Source: Arthrobacter jiangjiafuii (GTDB taxonomy: Bacteria > Actinomycetota > Actinomycetes > Actinomycetales > Micrococcaceae). Taken from it: a stretch of 64,000 nucleotides of DNA. Where the stretch lies: assembly GCF_018622995.1 (NCBI RefSeq), contig NZ_CP076022.1, positions 744,001 through 808,000 on the forward strand, in the 5' to 3' direction. Below are positions 62,374-64,000 of this stretch, in pieces. The position numbers were made by a program, and so were the translations under genes. Numbering within the stretch: the stretch's first letter is position 1; each line of letters starts with the position of its first letter. The notes below the pieces were generated by a model that saw only the letters and a program-made list of their open reading frames with translations, did not search any database and was not told the DNA's origin.

Positions 62374-63291
62374 ATGGACATCGCAGTAATCGGCTCCAAC
62401 ATGGTGGATCTCATTTCCTACCTCAACCGCATGCCCGCTGAAGGCGAAACGGTGGAAGCCGCCGAATTCCAGATGGGATGCGGCGGCAAGGGCGCCAACC
62501 AGGCCGTGGCCGCGGCCCGCATGGGCTCCTCGGTCCTGATGGTGACCCGCGTGGGCGACGACGTATTTGCCCAGACCACCCGGGCGAACTTCGAGGCCAA
62601 CGGCATCGATACCACCTATGTGCTGTCCTCTCCGGGCCCCAGCGGGGTTGCACCGATCTTCGTGGACGAGAACTCCCGCAACTCGATTGTCATCGCCAAG
62701 GGAGCCAACGCGTTCCTGACCCCCGAAGACATTGAAAACGCAGGCACCGCCATCGCTGCGTGCTCGCTGATCGTCCTGCAGCTCGAAGTGAACCTGGAGA
62801 CCGTCTACGCGGCCATCGACTTCGGCAACCGGCACGGCATCCCCGTGCTGCTCAATCCGGCGCCTGCCAGCGCGGACCTGGACTTTGCCCAGGTCGCCAA
62901 GTGCGACTACTTCGTTCCGAACGAAACGGAACTGGCGCTGCTGACCGGCATGCCGGTGGACACCGATGACCAGGTGCGCGCCGCGGCCGGAACCATTCTG
63001 GCCAAGGGCGTGCCCAACGTCATTGTCACCATGGGCTCGCGCGGAGTGCTGTGGCTCAGCCAGGACGGCGCCGAGCTGATCCAGGGCCACAAGGTGGCGG
63101 CGCTGGACACCACCGGAGCCGGCGATTCCTTCATTGGCTGCTTCAGCCACGCCCTGGTGAAGACCGGGGATGTCCGCGGCTCGCTGCTCCTGGCCAACCG
63201 GTACGCCGCAGTCTCTGTCACCCGCCGGGGTACGCAGACCTCGTACCCCACCCGTGCGGAGTTCGAAGCGGCTCCGGCCGGCCGGAGCTGA
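62374..63291 (+). CDS. deoK: Deoxyribokinase/ribokinase (PfkB family)
   Basis: 305 residues. GCGGKGANQAVAAARMGS is the N-terminal PfkB signature and LDTTGAGDSFIGCF the C-terminal one with the catalytic Asp. It phosphorylates (deoxy)ribose to the 5-phosphate used by DeoC. Starts directly after the upstream stop. Ribokinase and deoxyribokinase cannot be separated by sequence alone; context favours deoxyribose. Confidence 0.92.
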   Translation: MDIAVIGSNMVDLISYLNRMPAEGETVEAAEFQMGCGGKGANQAVAAARMGSSVLMVTRVGDDVFAQTTRANFEANGIDTTYVLSSPGPSGVAPIFVDENSRNSIVIAKGANAFLTPEDIENAGTAIAACSLIVLQLEVNLETVYAAIDFGNRHGIPVLLNPAPASADLDFAQVAKCDYFVPNETELALLTGMPVDTDDQVRAAAGTILAKGVPNVIVTMGSRGVLWLSQDGAELIQGHKVAALDTTGAGDSFIGCFSHALVKTGDVRGSLLLANRYAAVSVTRRGTQTSYPTRAEFEAAPAGRS

Positions 63292-63320
63292 CCCGGATCC
63301 AAGGACGGGGCACCCGCCGA

Positions 63321-63336
63321 GCACCCGGACGGGTGC
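63321..63336. terminator. Terminator region of convergent genes deoK and the dehydrogenase
   Basis: GCACCCG-GA-CGGGTGC and overlapping CGGGCACC/GGTGCCCG arms (63307-63350) form a compact GC-rich hairpin in the 65-base gap between converging genes. Confidence 0.5.
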
Positions 63337-63356
63337 CCGGCCGGTGCCCGTTCGTG

Positions 63357-64000
63357 TTACAGGCCCTCGCCGGAGGGCGAAACCAGAATCTTCACCGCCG
63401 ACTCGTTGCGGTTGATCAGGGTATCGAAGCCCTCATCGACCAGCCCCTCCAGACCGATCTTCCCGGTAATAAAAGGAGAGAGGTCAATCTGGCCGGATTC
63501 AACCATCTTGATCACCGCCGGATGGGAGTTGACGTACGCGATGGTGCCACGCAGGTCGATCTCCTTCATGACGAGTTTGTGCATATCGAAATTGGCCCGC
63601 TTGCCCCAGATGGATACCACGACCAGCACACCGGTGGGCCGCAGGGCCTCCATGAGCGTGTCCAGGACGGCCTGGACGCTGCTGCATTCAAAGGCGACAT
63701 CAGCGCCCTTGCCGCCGGTGAGCCTCCGCACCTCCTCGGTGACATCGGCGACGGCCGGATCCAGCGCATGGTCGGCCACCCCGGAATCGAGGGCCTTCTG
63801 CCGGCGCAGCGGACTGAGTTCTGAGATCGCCACGGTGACGCCCAGGGCCTTGAGCACCGCTGCCGTCAGCAGTCCGATCGGCCCGGCCCCGCCCACCAGG
63901 GCAAAGTCGCCGGCCTTCGCCCCGGAACGCTCGACGGCGTGATAGCCCACGGAGAGCGGCTCGATCAGGGCGGCCTGGTCCAGCGGCACGGAGGAATCGA
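63357..64000 (-). CDS. Zinc-type alcohol dehydrogenase (2,3-butanediol dehydrogenase-like), 5' end outside window
   Basis: The last 214 or so residues are visible; the gene enters from beyond base 64000. LDQAALIEPLSVGYHAVERSG begins the visible part, followed by the NAD fold LVGGAGPIGLLTAAV. The C-terminus GTIAYVNSHPAVIKMVESGQID is typical of 2,3-butanediol dehydrogenases/threonine dehydrogenases of the medium-chain family. The zinc-binding N-terminus lies outside. The open frame continues in frame to the window edge. Confidence 0.85.
   Translation of the reverse strand, partial: DSSVPLDQAALIEPLSVGYHAVERSGAKAGDFALVGGAGPIGLLTAAVLKALGVTVAISELSPLRRQKALDSGVADHALDPAVADVTEEVRRLTGGKGADVAFECSSVQAVLDTLMEALRPTGVLVVVSIWGKRANFDMHKLVMKEIDLRGTIAYVNSHPAVIKMVESGQIDLSPFITGKIGLEGLVDEGFDTLINRNESAVKILVSPSGEGL

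Overview
The window is a high-GC actinobacterial chromosome segment. The xylose isomerase of about 395 residues, the Ter gene set, the abundant SCO-like actinobacterial gene families and the dense GTGATCCCGACACTC intergenic repeats suggest a Micrococcaceae (Arthrobacter-like) host. That assignment is inferred from gene content, not from a marker gene. No rRNA, tRNA or CRISPR array was seen. Both edges are arbitrary: the left starts in non-coding sequence just beyond a helicase gene, and the right cuts through an alcohol dehydrogenase gene.

1-9.9 kb (minus strand, visibly more AT-rich than the rest) is a defence-type island. An AIPR-like protein is followed by a 1346-residue Eco57I-class adenine DNA methyltransferase, whose stop overlaps the start of a helicase carrying an N-terminal phospholipase-D nuclease domain. 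This three-gene set is the best candidate for an undescribed restriction or abortive-infection system. A decayed DUF4236 gene lies at the island border. 9.9-13.6 kb holds an arginine deiminase and arginine/ornithine antiporter pair, with a broken second copy of the deiminase 5' end.

13.9-25.6 kb is a patchwork. It contains envelope proteins, two PAP2-like membrane proteins, three tandem paralogous lipoproteins flanked by a duplicated PAP2-tail/terminator/flavin-oxidoreductase segment, the intact flavin oxidoreductase, an FMN alpha-hydroxy-acid oxidase, and small secreted or membrane proteins. 25.9-37.1 kb is a complete minus-strand tellurium-resistance (Ter) stress operon. It encodes a DUF475 TerC-type membrane protein, four TerD-family proteins, TelA, and accessory proteins. 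It also includes the predicted nucleoside-like-metabolite module: a CitE-like lyase, a four-domain phosphoribosyltransferase/TRSP/StiP/PELOTA fusion, and a HAD phosphatase.

37.4-56 kb is carbohydrate metabolism. It has a D-2-hydroxyacid dehydrogenase, an alcohol dehydrogenase with an FAD oxidase, and a ROK repressor divergent from xylAB plus an epimerase. A xylo-oligosaccharide operon (ABC importer, GH3 glycosidase, acetylxylan esterase) lies divergent from a LacI regulator, and an MFS drug exporter follows. 56.1-64 kb handles nucleosides and deoxyribose: a nucleoside hydrolase, a DUF5996 protein, then a SorC/DeoR regulator followed by deoC, a FucP-type permease, a mutarotase-like DUF4432 protein and a deoxyribokinase. 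Together the right half forms a plant-debris and nucleic-acid sugar scavenging region, and the left half is defence and stress.
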